From positions 73,008,422 through 73,072,421 of the forward strand of contig OX638368.1 in assembly GCA_951812925.1 (NCBI GenBank): a stretch of 64,000 nucleotides of DNA, written 5' to 3'. The position numbers and the translations under genes are program-made. Origin of the DNA: Calliopum simillimum (Eukaryota > Arthropoda > Insecta > Diptera > Lauxaniidae). Of the stretch, positions 1 to 11,765 are shown one piece after another (position 1 is the stretch's first letter; every line of letters begins with the position of its first letter). Below the pieces are notes generated by a model that was not told the DNA's origin, ran no database searches, and was given only the letters and a program-made list of their open reading frames with translations.

Positions 1-184
1 AAAATTTGAATTTCGTAAAAATAGTTATGGTAAGAAATTTTTTTTAAATAACCAAGTGGCTGCCCTACAACTATATGATGAATTTTTGAAACGGTAAGTA
101 AACGATTAAAGACGAAAACCTTTTTTTTTTAGTATAATTTAAGACATGAAAAAAATCAATGGCGAATCTACCAGGTTCGTTCAA

Positions 185-392
185 TTTTAAAAATGTCACA
201 TTTTTTTAATCGATTTTTTAAGTTTTTTATCCACTGTACACACATGAAAAAACCAAAAATACCGCATTCTTGTATTAAATCGATGAATTTAACTATATGA
301 TTCTTACATCTGAGGTGTATCATGTGTTCAGCAAACTTATGCAGGATATTGCGGGGAATATTTTTGTATAAAATTTTAGCCCTGTTTAACCA
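185..392. repeat. Dispersed repeat shared with the 16-kb region
   Basis: This stretch matches about 15985-16165 with scattered differences: the same run of an AT-rich lead, a 'ccactgtaca' core, and 'gaggtgtatcatgtgttcag' followed by a 'cttatgcaggatatt' block. In the second location it lies inside a nested TIR element, so this copy is probably a fragment of the same family. A downstream piece at about 460-535 is related to 15920-15970 in inverted orientation. No coding content is recognised. Confidence 0.6.
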
Positions 393-725
393 ACACATGT
401 GGGTCATTTTTGCCCTTTTCTTAAAAAGGTACAAAAATGACACCCAAAACACGGAAATATTGGGGAAAAACCACGAGAAACGGGTATTTTTTTTTTAACG
501 TCTACTTTAAGAATTTTTTTATTATCTCATGTGTTTTTTTTTGTGTCGAACAGTGTTATCAGTTAACTTACGAGAAATTCTTTCATAAAATTTTTGCTCG
601 AAAGGTTGGTCTCCTAACTTCATATGAACTTAACAGACCACATTATCGTTGGCGTCTATCTTTCGAAATATACATTTTATAGAAAAATTGTTTTTGCAAA
701 TGTGTGCTTATTTTGAATGTAGAAT
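393..725. other. AT-rich, no gene seen
   Basis: It contains a small inverted repeat around 401-440 and open frames of low-complexity composition without recognisable domains. A block at 545-640 resembles 1840-1915 in direct orientation. Nothing supports a gene. Confidence 0.6.
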
Positions 726-986
726 AATTGAGGACTGGCCGTACCAAAGGGCCTAAGTACCATTTTGAGGCAAAAGTAATATCATACTTTTTATGTGCCT
801 AATAGTCTGTTATTTGACTGTTATAATTTTTTCAACAAAATGCCATCAATTTCACACTTTCAAGAAAATTTTTAGTGAAAACAGAAAACATTTTTATTAA
901 TTTCTAACAATATGCCACCCGTTTCATATTATGACACTACTTTTTGAAATGGTACTTAGGCCCTTTGGTACGGCCACTCCTCAATT
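726..986. mobile_element. MITE with GGCCGTACC-type inverted ends, copy 1
   Basis: About 260 bp bounded by imperfect inverted repeats: ATTGAGGA, then one base, then TGGCCGTACCAAAGGGCC and CTAAGTACC at the left, and the reverse complement at the right. The interior is non-coding and AT-rich. A second copy is at 2385-2649. No clear target duplication could be read, so the superfamily is unassigned. Confidence 0.7.
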
Positions 987-1162
987 GAATAAAATTGTGT
1001 TTGTCCTAAGAATACAGGGTGCTATGTTCGTTATTTCGGTTTGGAGTACCCTGTATAAATTTTTATTTCCACGGTTAAATATCGGTTAATTATCTGGCTA
1101 TATTCTAATCAGAAAATTTTAAGAAAACTGGAGCGATAAATTTTTTCTTTTCATAGTTAATT

Positions 1163-1844
1163 GCACAGGTTTACAAAAAAAAAAATGTCATGGCGTTCTG
1201 AATCCGAATCCCGGGTCCGTTTTTTTCCAGTACGTCTGAGAAAAAGTTTTCAAGGTCATATGGAGGTCAAAATGGGGTTCATGTGTCGTTTAGTGATAAA
1301 TTCGCTAAAATTCTGAAACTAATTTTTTTATCATTGAGTTCTTAGTGCTTGAAAAAAAATTTGTGATCAAGAACGGTATCTCGGACCTAGTTTCGGAGAT
1401 ATAGCCATCGGAACCACTATAAGTTTTGAAAAATATTGGTGTCATATGAAGGTATTTTGTTGTTGTTATTGATTTATTTGTTGTTGTAATTGAAAAATTT
1501 ACAAAATTTCAAAAAGGTCATATCTCGAAAACTGTGAATCCAATTGAAAATATGTCTGAAACATTTTTATAGACTGTCAAAATACCTTTCATATGACACC
1601 AATATTTTACAAATCCATCCAGAGGTTTCCAACTTATAGCTGCTTTCATAGAAGATATCCCATATTCTTCTTAAGAACTAAGTACTCAATGATAAAAAAT
1701 TAGTTTCATAATTTTAGCGAATTATTTTTTCTCAAACGTTCTGGAAAAAACGGACCCCGGATTCGGATTCAGGACTTCAAAGTACCTAGGAAACACATAG
1801 TCTGATCAAAACGCCATGAGATTTTTTTTTTTGTAAGCCTGTGC
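1163..1844. mobile_element. Fold-back element of 0.7 kb
   Basis: The two halves are imperfect inverted copies. GCACAGG plus TTACAAAA at the left mirrors TTTTGTAA plus GCCTGTGC at the right. Inner matches include a 'cgctaaaattctgaaactaa' block near 1308 mirrored near 1710, and a 'tgtcatatgaaggtatttt' block near 1440 mirrored near 1580-1600. The centre is near 1503. There is no coding capacity and no readable target duplication. Confidence 0.65.
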
Positions 1845-2384
1845 TATCGATTAATTTACGGGAAATTCCCCCACAAAAATTTTATCAAAATTTTGAAGTT
1901 GGTCTGTTAAGTTCAGATCTTCAATTTTGTATAGCTAAATTTTGAATTTAAAAAAAAAAAAAAAGAAAAAACATTGATAAATTTATCTATGCTGAACTAA
2001 TTAAACAGTCATTTAGCAATTGAAAATGTGTCAGCATGGTAGTTGTTTTCATATCTCATAATTTAAGAACGATTTTAGCTTAATATACAACAAAAACTAG
2101 GTGGCAATGCTAAAAATTATATTCAAATCAAAAATACTCAAATTGCTTAATTTAGTTTAAAATATATTTGAGTGTTTTGGTTACCAATACTTCAAATAAA
2201 TTAAAAAGCGTTGGATTACAACAAAGCTTTAGAAAATAACTTGACACCTTAATGTGTATATGGGATTTTTAATAAGTTTATTTAAACGCATAAGGACAAA
2301 CATTTTTTGGAATGATTAAGTAAAATTTACAACAGCAACCCTGAAGAATTGTGTTAAATTTTTAAAAAACGTTTTTCGAACGAA
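1845..2384. other. AT-rich unique-looking DNA
   Basis: No open frame, RNA gene or repeat match within the window could be supported, apart from the weak similarity of 1845-1915 to 545-640. Confidence 0.5.
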
Positions 2385-2649
2385 AATTGATTAGTGGCCG
2401 TACCAAAGGGCCTAAGTACCATTTCGAGGCAAAAGTAATGTCATTATTTTTATGTGCTTTATAGTCGGTTAATTGATTGTTATAATTTTTTAAACATTAC
2501 GACATGAATTTCACACTATCAAGTAAATTTTTAGTGATAACAGAAAACAATTTTATTAACTTCAAAAAATATGTTACCCGTTTCATATAATGACACTACT
2601 TTTGCCTGGAAATGGTACTTAGGCCCTTTGGTACGACCACTCTTCAATT
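2385..2649. mobile_element. MITE with GGCCGTACC-type inverted ends, copy 2
   Basis: Same family and orientation as 726-986, with 'agtggccgtaccaaaggg' at the left and its complement at the right with a few substitutions. Interior similarity runs the full length, including the stretch ending 'cgtttcatataatgacacta'. The two copies differ at many positions, suggesting old insertions. Confidence 0.7.
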
Positions 2650-2985
2650 ATATATAAATTGCAAATATAATTACTGAAACAAAATTTTGGAAAATTCGGG
2701 CACCACCATAAAAAAATGTCTGCTAGATTTTTTAAATTTTCATATAAATGTTGTTTGAAAGCTAAAACTAATTTGAAGCCCTGAAAAATATCGCAAAAAT
2801 TTTTCATGATTATTTGGGTCACACTCAGATGGCGTTGTTCGGTACTAAAATCAAGTTTTTTATATAAAAGCCAAAATATATGCAAAAAAAAAATTGTGGG
2901 AATCTTTAAAACTTTCGGAAAATTTTTTTCTTAAAAAATATTTAACAACAAATATTGTATTTAATAACACATAAAAATAAAAACT
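2650..2985. other. AT-rich leader of the tandem array
   Basis: No gene is supported. Two short minus-strand open frames here have low-complexity, Phe/Ile/Lys-rich products with no recognisable domain. The right part begins to resemble the downstream tandem units ('attgtggga...'). Confidence 0.45.
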
Positions 2986-4273
2986 GTTATAACATTTTAG
3001 CCTACAAGTATGCAATAGTTGCAAAAACATGATTGTCTGAATATTTTTCTCTCGGAATATTTTGATTGAAAATTGTGGGAAACCTGAGAAGAGCGGAAAA
3101 ATTCGAACAATGCAAAACACTTAAGTGTATGGAAGATTGATTTTCTCAAGAATTTTCTTTCAAAAATATATAACACAATCAAAGTTATGTGCGACTTAAG
3201 ATTTTTCAGCCGGAAAAATTTGGTGGAGAATTGTGGGAAAACTAAGGGAAGTAGAAAAGCGTGGTAACTTGAGGAAACTTAAGGAAAGTAAAGGTTAAAG
3301 TCTGCTTTTGTTTTCATTAAAAAATATTGAATAATAACAAAGTTATGAGAAATTTACTGAATTTCAGGCAGAAAATTTAAAAACTACTGGTAAGCTTCGA
3401 TGAGAGGAAAATGATATAATTATTTTGAGAAAATTGAAAACTTATTTTTGAGAAGGTTGAAAACTTATTTTCTTAAGCTTTTCTGTAAAAATACTTTTTA
3501 ACAAATAAAGTTAGTGGAATAAAAACTGTTATTACATTTTTGCCTACAAATATGCAATAGTTGCAAAAACTTGATTGTGGGAATATTTTTCTCTCGGAAA
3601 ATTTTGATTGAAAATTGTGGAAAACCTGAGAAAAGAGGTAAAATTCGGAAAATGCAAAACACTAAAGTGTATGGAAGATTGATTTCCTCAAGAATTTTCT
3701 TTCAAAAATATATAACACAATCAAAGTTATGTGTGACTTAAGATTTTTCAGAAGGAAAACTTTGGTGGAAAATTGTGGGAAAACTGAGGGAAGCAGAAAA
3801 GCGCGGTAAGTTAAGATAGATTAAGGAAAAAATGCTAATTTTCGTTTTTAATTTCATATAATAATGTTGAAGATTAACAAAGTTATGAAAAATTCAATGA
3901 ATTTAATCCAGAAAAGTTCGATTAGAAACTATTGGAAAAGTTTGAAGAGAGGAAAATGAGTTATTTTGAGGAAATTAAAAATTAATTTCCCTAAGTTTTC
4001 TTTAAAAATATTTAATTTTTAAGATTAAATGCAACAGCAAAGTTATAGGTATAGTATTACTGTTCACCCAAAAAGTATGCAATAGCAGCAAACCTTTGAT
4101 TATCTGAATATCTTGTTTGTGGAAAACTTTAATGGAAAATTGAGGGAAAACTATATGGAGATGAAAATTGGGTTTTCTTGAGGAAACTTAGAGATTTCAG
4201 GATTTATTTTTACGAGTTGATGCTGTAGCAAATTTTGAATAATAGTAACGTCATAAGTAGTATAACAATCATG
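2986..4273. repeat. Tandem array, ~540-bp period
   Basis: Successive units begin near 2998, 3540 and 4078 with a 'gcctacaa.tatgcaatagt' block, followed by 'gattgaaaattgtgg' and, later, 'ttatgtg.gacttaagatttt'. The first two units are about 85-90% alike by eye; the third is more diverged and shorter. Related sequence resumes at 4977, so an insertion splits the array. A phrase like 'aaaattgtgggaaaactga' recurs inside each unit. Confidence 0.65.
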
Positions 4274-4976
4274 TCGATACCTTAGAGCGCTATAGTCCTA
4301 TCTCCATTTTTCCAATTGTTGGGAAATGCAAAAAGAAGATTTCAAACAGTGGTTATTTCGGATTGGCTGCTATTTTGGTATAACGATATATGCAATATTT
4401 TTACCTGTAGTATATTTTAACATAATTTATTGTTTTTAACCAATTTTATTAATTTCTAACGAAATCCCAGCCAATTTACAGTATGACATTACTTTTGGCC
4501 CTATATAGAATTCCACTACTATTAAAAAAAAACGACGTATATAGAAAATTTTTTGAATTTTTTCCACTAAAATGTCGTAAAAAGTCATAAAACGCGTAGA
4601 AAAAACGAATTTTTTTTTTTTTTTTTTTTGAATTTTTGGTTCCGACAAACAAGAGTGGAGCCTTGGGTGTAACCAAATTTGTTGACTAAAATGTCGCAAA
4701 AAGTCATGAAACGCAAAGAAAACGCGAAAAAACGAAGAATTTTTTTTAAAAATGTGACTTATTTGAATATTCAGTGGAGATAGGACAGTAGCGCTCTTGA
4801 AAAAATTACAGTTTGGAGATAGGATTTTTTTAATTTTCGAATATTTTGGTGTTTTAGTGGCATTTTGACATTATACAGTTTTCCACACGGTAAAGAAAGC
4901 CATAATGTTGCCATAACTGCAAAAATCTCAAAATCGCAAAAAGTGGAGATAGGACTATAGCGCTCTAAGGTATCGA
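4274..4976. mobile_element. TIR element with TCGATACC ends, copy 1
   Basis: A 703-bp element whose ends are perfect inverted repeats of about 33 bp, starting TCGATACCTTAGAGCGC and continuing TATAGTCCTATCTCCA. The core 'ggagatagga' recurs internally near 4774 and 4816, so sub-terminal motifs repeat the end sequence. It interrupts the ~540-bp array. Flanks read 'aatcatg' and 'tgtattc'; a duplication cannot be decided. The minus-strand open frame at 4436-4699 runs through its poly-A tract and is not considered a gene. Confidence 0.75.
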
Positions 4977-5264
4977 TGTATTCAGCCGGAAAGTATTTTC
5001 AGATTTGATGGAAAATTGTGGAAAAACTGGCTGTAAGAGTGAAAAATAGAAACTTAAAGAAGCTAAAAGTCAATTTCCTCAAGAACTTTTATTCAAAATT
5101 ATTCAATAACAACATAATTATAGATATTTCAACTTTTTTCAGCCGTAAAATTTTAGTAATGAAAATTGAGGAAACTTGAGGAAATGATGTTCTTTAAAAT
5201 TTGTTTGACTTTAGTTTGAAAAAGTCTTTTTTGGAGCTGTAAAAATTTTCCGGCTGGGCACATT
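4977..5264. repeat. Continuation of the ~540-bp tandem array
   Basis: After the TIR element the text resumes with 'attcagccggaaa' and 'gatggaaaattgtgg', matching the array units at 3210 and 3750, then decays by about 5200. Confidence 0.5.
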
Positions 5265-5735
5265 GAAGTCATACTTACATATAACGGAGTTCTATTTTGA
5301 AGAAACCTCTTTTACAGCAATGATGATAAAAAAATGCTTATTTTGGGATGGACGGGACAAAAACCAGATTCCTACCAGAATTTGGTCAGACTAAGGAAAG
5401 ACTGCATTAATTTAATAAAATTTATCAACGAGGACATAGTTAACAAAATAATTAATATCACTAAATAGTGAAAACGACATTTACGGCTTTTGTTTTTTCA
5501 TGGGCAACTGTGCAACATAACAGATTTTTTCATATAAAAATAATATTTTGACTGAGCTTAGTTATTATTTAATTATTAATTATTTTACCTTAAGCGATTG
5601 TCGAAGACAAAAAAAAAGTGTTTGTAATACTTACGGATTAACCAATAAGTTAATGAAAAAAAATTTGTAATTTGTCAGGTTTTAATTTTTCTACAATAGA
5701 AAAATTTGTTGTGGAATGGCCCGAAATACATACTA
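5265..5735. repeat. Duplicated segment; empty site of the TTAA element
   Basis: The segment from 'catacttacatataacgg' to 'gaatggcccgaaatacatac' recurs at 43640-43952 and 46001-46140, where it is split by a 2.05-kb element. Here the corresponding point is the uninterrupted 'ttacctTAAgcgattg' at 5586-5600, with a single TTAA at 5590-5593. Both copies run directly into LFB sequence, so segment and LFB were duplicated together. No coding capacity recognised. Confidence 0.8.
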
Positions 5736-6764
5736 ATTTTTAATTCCTCAATATTTTTTATAAACAAACTTACCTGCCACCTGGGGTGAAAATTTAAACT
5801 TTTTATAAACTTCTCATAAATTCTGTAAAATTGTGGTCATCTGCTATTTTAATTTTTATTTTCTCAATAATTAAGCTCAAAACTATTTAGCGTACATGTC
5901 TGACTGAGATTTAATACAATTTTACAGAATTTATGAAAAATATGTAGAGAAAATTAAGTTTGAATTTTCACCCCTAGGCGACAGGTAAGGAAATTAACTA
6001 ACGTGAAAAATATATGTATAAGAGTTCATTATAAAGCGAAAGAAGCAAAATCAATACATATAAGAATTTATTCAGTTTTCTTTATTCAATGGCAATCCTG
6101 AGGAAACGAAACTATGAGAGCCAAATGTCTTTAGTTATCTCAATATTTTTTTTCATAAACTTACCTGTCACCTAGGGGTGAAAATTCAAACTTTATTTTC
6201 TCTATATATTTTTCATAATTTCTGTAAAATTGTATTAAATCTCAGCCATGTACGCTAAATAGTTTGAGAAAATAAAAATTAAAATTATCACTACTTGATG
6301 ACCTAAATTTTACAGAATTTATGAAGAAGTTTATAAAAAGTTTAAATTTTCACCCCAAGGTGGCAGCTAAAAATATTTAGGAATTAAAAATTAGTATGTA
6401 TTTTTACCCCTAGGCGGCCAGGAATACTAAAGATGTTCGGCACGGTTAGTTCTGTTTCCTCAGGGCTGCCATTCAATAAAAAAACTGAAGAAATTCTTGT
6501 ATTGATTTGCGTGTTTCGCTTTTTAATGGAAGTTATATATTTTTCATATCAGCCTTAATTTAAGTCTAAGAGATTTTCAAATATTTTGCTTTATAATGAA
6601 CGCTTTTTCACGTTAGCCTTGATTTAAGCCTAAAACGTTTTCAAATATTTTGCATAATAATTCTGATTGTACGCTTTATTTTTATTTAAATTTTGTATAA
6701 GAGCTAGCAAACGCAATTTATAAATTAATAATCATACAGCTAAGACTTTACCGCTACATTAATA
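5736..6764. mobile_element. LFB fold-back repeat, copy a
   Basis: Reading out from the middle, 'cctgccacctggggtgaaaa' at about 5772 mirrors 'ttttcaccccaaggtggcag' at about 6346. The 'gcgtacatg..tgagatttaa' block mirrors 'ttaaatctcagccatgtacg' across a spacer of about 140 bp. The right part carries a long tail to 'ctttaccgctacattaata', which abuts H1. LFB units consist of nested inverted modules with no transposase, and the outer ends are not resolved, so the superfamily is unknown. Confidence 0.7.
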
Positions 6765-7265
6765 TCTTCTCTTCTTATACGAGATAAAATTGTATGTACT
6801 TATGTACATTGTATGTATGTTTGGAACGTGCAAAACTTTTTCTCGAAAACGGCTACAGCGATTTTAATAAAACTTCGGATAATGTTAGACATTAGCATAC
6901 AATGAAGAATGAGCTAGGCTTGAACTTTGTAAATGCCCACGAGGGGGCGTGGCATCGCATTAAGTTTTAAATTTGATATGGTGATAACTCACAAACCATA
7001 CAAAGTATTTGAATGAAATTTGGTGAGCGGGTACGACTTAATAATACATTGCAACAAACAAAAAGCGGGCGGGATCGAAGAAGTGCCACGCCTATTTTCA
7101 GCCCTTGAAAATTTTGATTCAATATTACTCGAAAACGACTCCAACAATTTTGATGAAAATTTAGGAGATGTTATCTCTGCAAACAAGTATTAATATGTGG
7201 TGTGCCGTTATATTGAGAAAACTCGTTGAAGGGCGTGGCACTGCCCACCATATATAATGCGCTAT
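6765..7265 (+). mobile_element. Helitron-like element H1, 5' part
   Basis: It begins TCTTCTCTTCTTATACGAG directly after 'acattaata' and follows the H consensus for about 500 bp, including two 'ggcgtggc' blocks and the 'gcgggcgggatcgaagaagt' block. It then breaks into LFB sequence at about 7266, so the 3' hairpin end is missing. The minus-strand frame at 6989-7186 is a shadow within the repeat. Confidence 0.65.
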
Positions 7266-8422
7266 AAAATATATAAGAATTTATTCAGTTTTTTTTATTG
7301 AATGAAAGCTCTGAGGAAACAAAACTATCCGAGCCAAACATGTTTAGTATTCCTGGCCACCGAGGGGTAAAAATACATACTAATTATTAATTCCTCAATA
7401 TTTTTTATAAGCAAACTTACCTGCCACCTGGGGTGAAAATTTAAACTTTTTATAAACTTCTCATAAATTCTGTAAAATTGTGGTCATCTAGTAGTGATCA
7501 TTTTAATTTTTATTTTCTCAATAATTAAGTTCAAACTATTTAGCGTCCATGTCTGAGATTTAATACAATTTTACAGAATTTATGAAAAATATGTAGAGAA
7601 AATAAAGTTTGAATTTTCACCCCTAGGTGACAGGTAAGGAAATTAAGGCTAACGTGAAAAATATATGTATAAGAGTTCATTATAAAGCGAAACAAGCAAA
7701 AGAATTTATTCAGTTTTTTTTATTCAATGGCAATCCTGAGGAAACGAAACTATGAGAGCCAAATGTCTTTAGTTTTCTCAATATTTTTTTTCATAAACTT
7801 ACCTGTCACCTAGGGGTGAAAGTTCAAACTTTATTTTCTCAACATATTTTTCATAAATTCTGTAAAATTGTATTAAACCTCAGCCATGTACGCTAAATAG
7901 TTTTGAGCTTAATTCTGAGCTTAATTTTGAGGTTAATTATTGAGGAAATAAAAATTAAAATTATCACTACTAGATGGCCACAATTTTACAGAATTTATGA
8001 GGAAGTTTATAAAAAGTTTAAATTTTCATCCCAAGGCAGCAGGTAAGTTTGTTTATAAAAAATATTGAGGAATTAAAATTAGTATGTATTTTTACCCCTA
8101 GGCGGCCAGGAAGGAGTACTAAAGATGTTCGGCACGGATAGGTTTGCCTCAGGGCTGCCATTGAATAAATAAACTGAAGAAATTCTTATATTGATTTGCG
8201 TGTTTCGTGTTTCATATTAAGTCTAAAAGATTTTCAAATATTTCGCTTTATAATTAACGCTTTTTCACGTTAGCCTTAATTTAAGTCTAAAAGGTTTTCA
8301 AATGTTTTGCTTTATAATTCTGATTGTACGCTTTATTTTTATTTAAATTTTGTATAAGAGTTAGTCAATCGCAATTTATAAAATAATAATCATACAGCTA
8401 AGCCTTTACCGCTACATTAATA
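7266..8422. mobile_element. LFB fold-back repeat, copy b
   Basis: Same modular inverted structure as copy a, and closely similar to it. 'ttcctggccaccgaggggta' at about 7350 mirrors 'tacccctaggcggccaggaa' at about 8093. The tail again ends 'taccgctacattaata' before an H element. The left edge is a junction with truncated H1. Confidence 0.7.
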
Positions 8423-10109
8423 TCTTCTCTTCTTATGCGAGATAAAATTGTATGTAGTTATGTACATTGTATGTATGTTTGGAACTTTTTCTCGAAAACG
8501 GCAACAGCGATTTTAATAAAACTTCGGATAATGTTAGACATTAGCATACAATGAAGAATGAGCTAGGCTTGAACTTAGTGAATGCTCACCAGAGGGCGTG
8601 GCATCACATTAAATTTTAAATTTGATATGGTCATAACTCACAAACCACGAATGAAATTTGGTGAGCGGGTACGACTTAATAATACCTTCCAACAAACAAA
8701 ACGCGGGTGGGATCGAAGAAGTGCCACGCCCACTTTTCAGCCCTTGAAAATTTTGATTCAATATTACTCGAAAACGACTCCAACCATTTTGATGAAAATT
8801 AGGAGATGTTACCTCTGCAAACAAGTATTAATATGTGGTATGCCGTCATATTGATAAAACTCGTTGAAGGGCGTGGCACCGCCCACAAAAATATAATACG
8901 GTATAAAATGAAAACTAAAACTGTAATTATTCTAAAATTAACTGTGGGGAGCAAATGCAAATGCTATAAGGCATCTCTGATCTGAAAGTGAGCAAAATAT
9001 CGCCATTGCGCGTGGAACCTCCCGTATAAGCAAATACGTTAAATGCTATTTCTCGCAAATTTTACAAGGTATTTTAATGAAATTTGGTTTGAAGGTACTG
9101 CTTAATTATTCCTTGTAACAAACAAAAAATGAGCGGGATCGAATAAGTGCCACGCCCACTTTTTAACCCTTGAAAATTTTGATTCAGTATTACTCGAAAA
9201 CGACTCCGGCAATTTTGATGAAAACTTAGGAGCTATTACCTCTGCAAACAAGTATTAATATGTGATATGCCTTATATTGGGAAAACTCGTTGGCACCGCC
9301 CTCACAAATATAATTCGGTATAAAAAGAAAACAACTAAAGCAATCTTTCTGAATTTAACTGTGGGGAGTCTACTTGCTATTAGGCACCTACGACCTGAAA
9401 GAAGGCAAAATATCGAAAGTGCGCGTGGAACCTCCCATACAAGTCAAACACATTAAATGCTATTTCTCGCAAATGATACAACATGTTTTGATGAAATTCG
9501 GTATGCGGAACAGGATCAGGAGTATCTAAAGCAAAATAAAAATTTTGGTTAATAACTCAGGCACAAAAAAAAATGGAATGAACTGTTTAATTCTTATATG
9601 CAGTCTTATGTACTTTTGACGCTGAATCCGTCTTCATCAGCATAAATGTCATTATACCTGCAGGATTTCGAAATATCCTTGCTTGAAGTTGATAAAACGC
9701 TTTGTTCAGTCTTACAGCGTAGCTACAAGAAAAGGTGAAATTCTTTTTTGTTAATAGCATCGAATCCTTTCGGATTTTTCCAATAGGATTCTTATTTTCC
9801 TAGTTATGATCTTTTAAAGATAAGATATTTTAGCCGGCATACAAAAGACGAAATATTTTGGATGCGTGGCATATCCCATTAATTTATTTTAGGGCATATT
9901 ATTTCACCAAAAAAAAATTTTAGTTTTTGATATTTTTCTATGCCATTCGATGCTTTCCGAGTTTTTATACCCTACACCCAGGGTATATTCACTTTGTCCT
10001 TCCGTTTGTAACGCAGAGAAGGAGGCGTGGCAGGTATAGAAAAGTATATATATTCTTGATCAGCGTCACCTCCTGAGTCGATATAGCCATGTCCGTCTGT
10101 CTGGCTGGG

Positions 10110-10140
<31 letters not shown>

Positions 10141-10892
10141 GTGGCTGGGTGGCTGGCTGTGTGTTGAAATACACTTTTTGGGAAAACTGAGCAAGATAAT
10201 TCAATGAAATTTGGTACACTGCCTCCGTCGTCAAAGTTAGCTCGGGGGATTGAAAATGAGCAAAATCGGTCAACGGACACGCCTACCGCCCATACAAAAA
10301 TTATATTCAAAATGCAATTTTAGGAGTATGTTTCACGACAATGCAACTACAATACATATAAGTACTACGAATTGTAAGCGCAAGCTCTGATAAAAATTTG
10401 AGCGAATTTGGACAAGAGGGCGTGGCACCTCCCATATAAGCAAAAGCTTCAAAACGCTATACTGAAAGCGTTTTTTGAGATATTCGAACCAAATTTGACT
10501 CAGACACTAAGAATTATAAATGAAAGCTCTCAGCAAAAATTGGGTGAAATCAGACAAGGGGGCGTGGCACCTCCCATATAAGCAAAAGATTCAAAATGCT
10601 ATACTGAAAGAGTTTTTTGAGATAATCCAACTAAATTTCACTCTGACACTAAAAACTATAAATGCAAGCTCTGAACAAAAACTGGGTGTACTCGGACAAG
10701 AGGGCGTGGCACCTCCCATATAAGCAAACTTTTCAAAATACTGCAGTGTAGGGTATTTATTTTTTGGCCAGGCCAAAATTTACACCCTTACTAGTTTCTT
10801 ATTATTATTAGCAAAACATAGCTATGAATGAAAACATCGACTAAAATAATAAGATAAGATTGTTGACCGAGCAGGGATCGGTCTCCAGGTAC
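8423..10892 (+). mobile_element. Helitron-like element H2 (with DINE D1 inside)
   Basis: 5' end TCTTCTCTTC after A; 3' end ...GGTAC before T. A hairpin lies nine bases from the 3' end: GACCGA at 10865-10870 pairs with TCGGTC at 10878-10883. There are no terminal inverted repeats and no target duplication: the same site without the element is at 29291-29310. The interior is non-coding tandem-like material with repeated 'gggcgtggcac' blocks. DINE D1 (9965-10794) is inserted near the 3' end. These are hallmarks of non-autonomous Helitrons, except that the last bases are GTAC rather than the usual CTRR. Confidence 0.7.
9965..10794 (+). mobile_element. DINE-1-like Helentron-associated element D1
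   Basis: Starts TTATACCCTACACCCAGGGT, whose ATACCCT/AGGGTAT arms form a 5' hairpin. A GGCT/GGGT microsatellite follows at about 10099-10159, then three ~145-bp internal units each with 'gggcgtggcacctcccat'. Next come TGTAGGGTAT (the inverse of the 5' end), the stem TTTGGCCAGGCCAAA and the terminus CTAG. This matches the DINE-1/INE-1 layout. It sits between T and T in H2: removing it restores the six-T run seen in H3 near 21346. Open frames across the microsatellite (Pro/Ala/Ser/Gln repeats) are not genes. Confidence 0.85.
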
Positions 10893-11155
10893 TGAATAAA
10901 ACTAAGCTCAAAACTAGTCAAGAGATTTTCTCGGAAAAAATTTCTATGGAATCATCTGGCTGAGCAAAATAAGGTTAGTCATTAATACGGGCACCAACCG
11001 TCCAGTATTTCCGGGGACAGTTCTGTATTTCGGCTATCTGTCCCCGGAATTTTTTTGAGGAATACGGGACCTACAAATATTTTGTATTTTATTTTCTGTC
11101 TCCTATTTATCCCGTATTTGTCGGGTGCATTTGTTTTTTTAATTATATTGTATAT
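10893..11155. mobile_element. LFB segment c
   Basis: Continues the LFB arm after H2: 'tgaataaaactaagctc', then 'ccgtccagtatttccgggg', 'tctgtccccggaa' and a 'tacgggacctacaaatattt' block. It ends at 'attatattgtatat', where the 11156-12679 element begins. Confidence 0.7.
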
Positions 11156-11286
11156 CCCTTTCCGTGCTTTTAATCGAGAAGTTAAGTTAAAATTATGAAA
11201 TTTGGCCCAAAGACTAATTTCATGCTGAGAAATACAAATATGAAAGAAAAATCGAGGTAGGTTGCCTGATGTGGGTGGTATGAGGT

Positions 11287-11302
11287 GTCCAATATATTGG
11301 AC
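11287..11302. repeat. 16-bp palindrome, copy 1
   Basis: GTCCAATATATTGGAC, a perfect palindrome, 121 bp from the left end of the enclosing element. Confidence 0.9.
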
Positions 11303-11689
11303 AATTACTCGCAAAGACCATAATTTTTTCAATACATCTTACCAATTTTCAATTAAATGATGATGTAACAGTTTAATTTTAGTAAATTTTTTGCACTTAT
11401 TTTAATATAAAGTAAATTTTCTTTCATAAAATTTTGAAATTAAGAAAAAATATGAAATATAATAATTTTTTTTTTAAATTCCTGAAAGCAACTCTGGTAT
11501 TTTTTTACACAAAAAAGTTCGTAGCATTTTAGACATATAATAAAACAGATACACCACTGCTGCGGATCCTCAGATTTGTCATCAACGTCATCTCCATGAT
11601 CTGACCATAGAAAGTTCTTTATTTGCTGACATTTCTTATGAAAAACGATATTTTTATACACAACAATACAAAAAAGTACAACCTTTGAA

Positions 11690-11765
11690 TGCAGTTGTCC
11701 AATATATTGGACACTTATGACCTACACTCTGCAGCCTTTGAAAGCAGTTGTCCAATATATTGGAC
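11690..11765. repeat. 53-bp tandem pair carrying palindrome copies 2 and 3
   Basis: 'gcagttgtccaatatattgg' ending at 11710 and 'gcagttgtccaatatattgg' ending at 11763 are part of a direct repeat with a 53-bp offset. The palindromes lie at 11697-11712 and 11750-11765. Confidence 0.9.

Noticed and set aside
9972..10310. Open frames rich in Pro-Ala-Ser-Gln repeats across the CCAGCCAG tract, present in every DINE copy
   Set aside because: They are translations of the DINE microsatellite, occur in more than one frame, and shift length with repeat number; no start context or domain.
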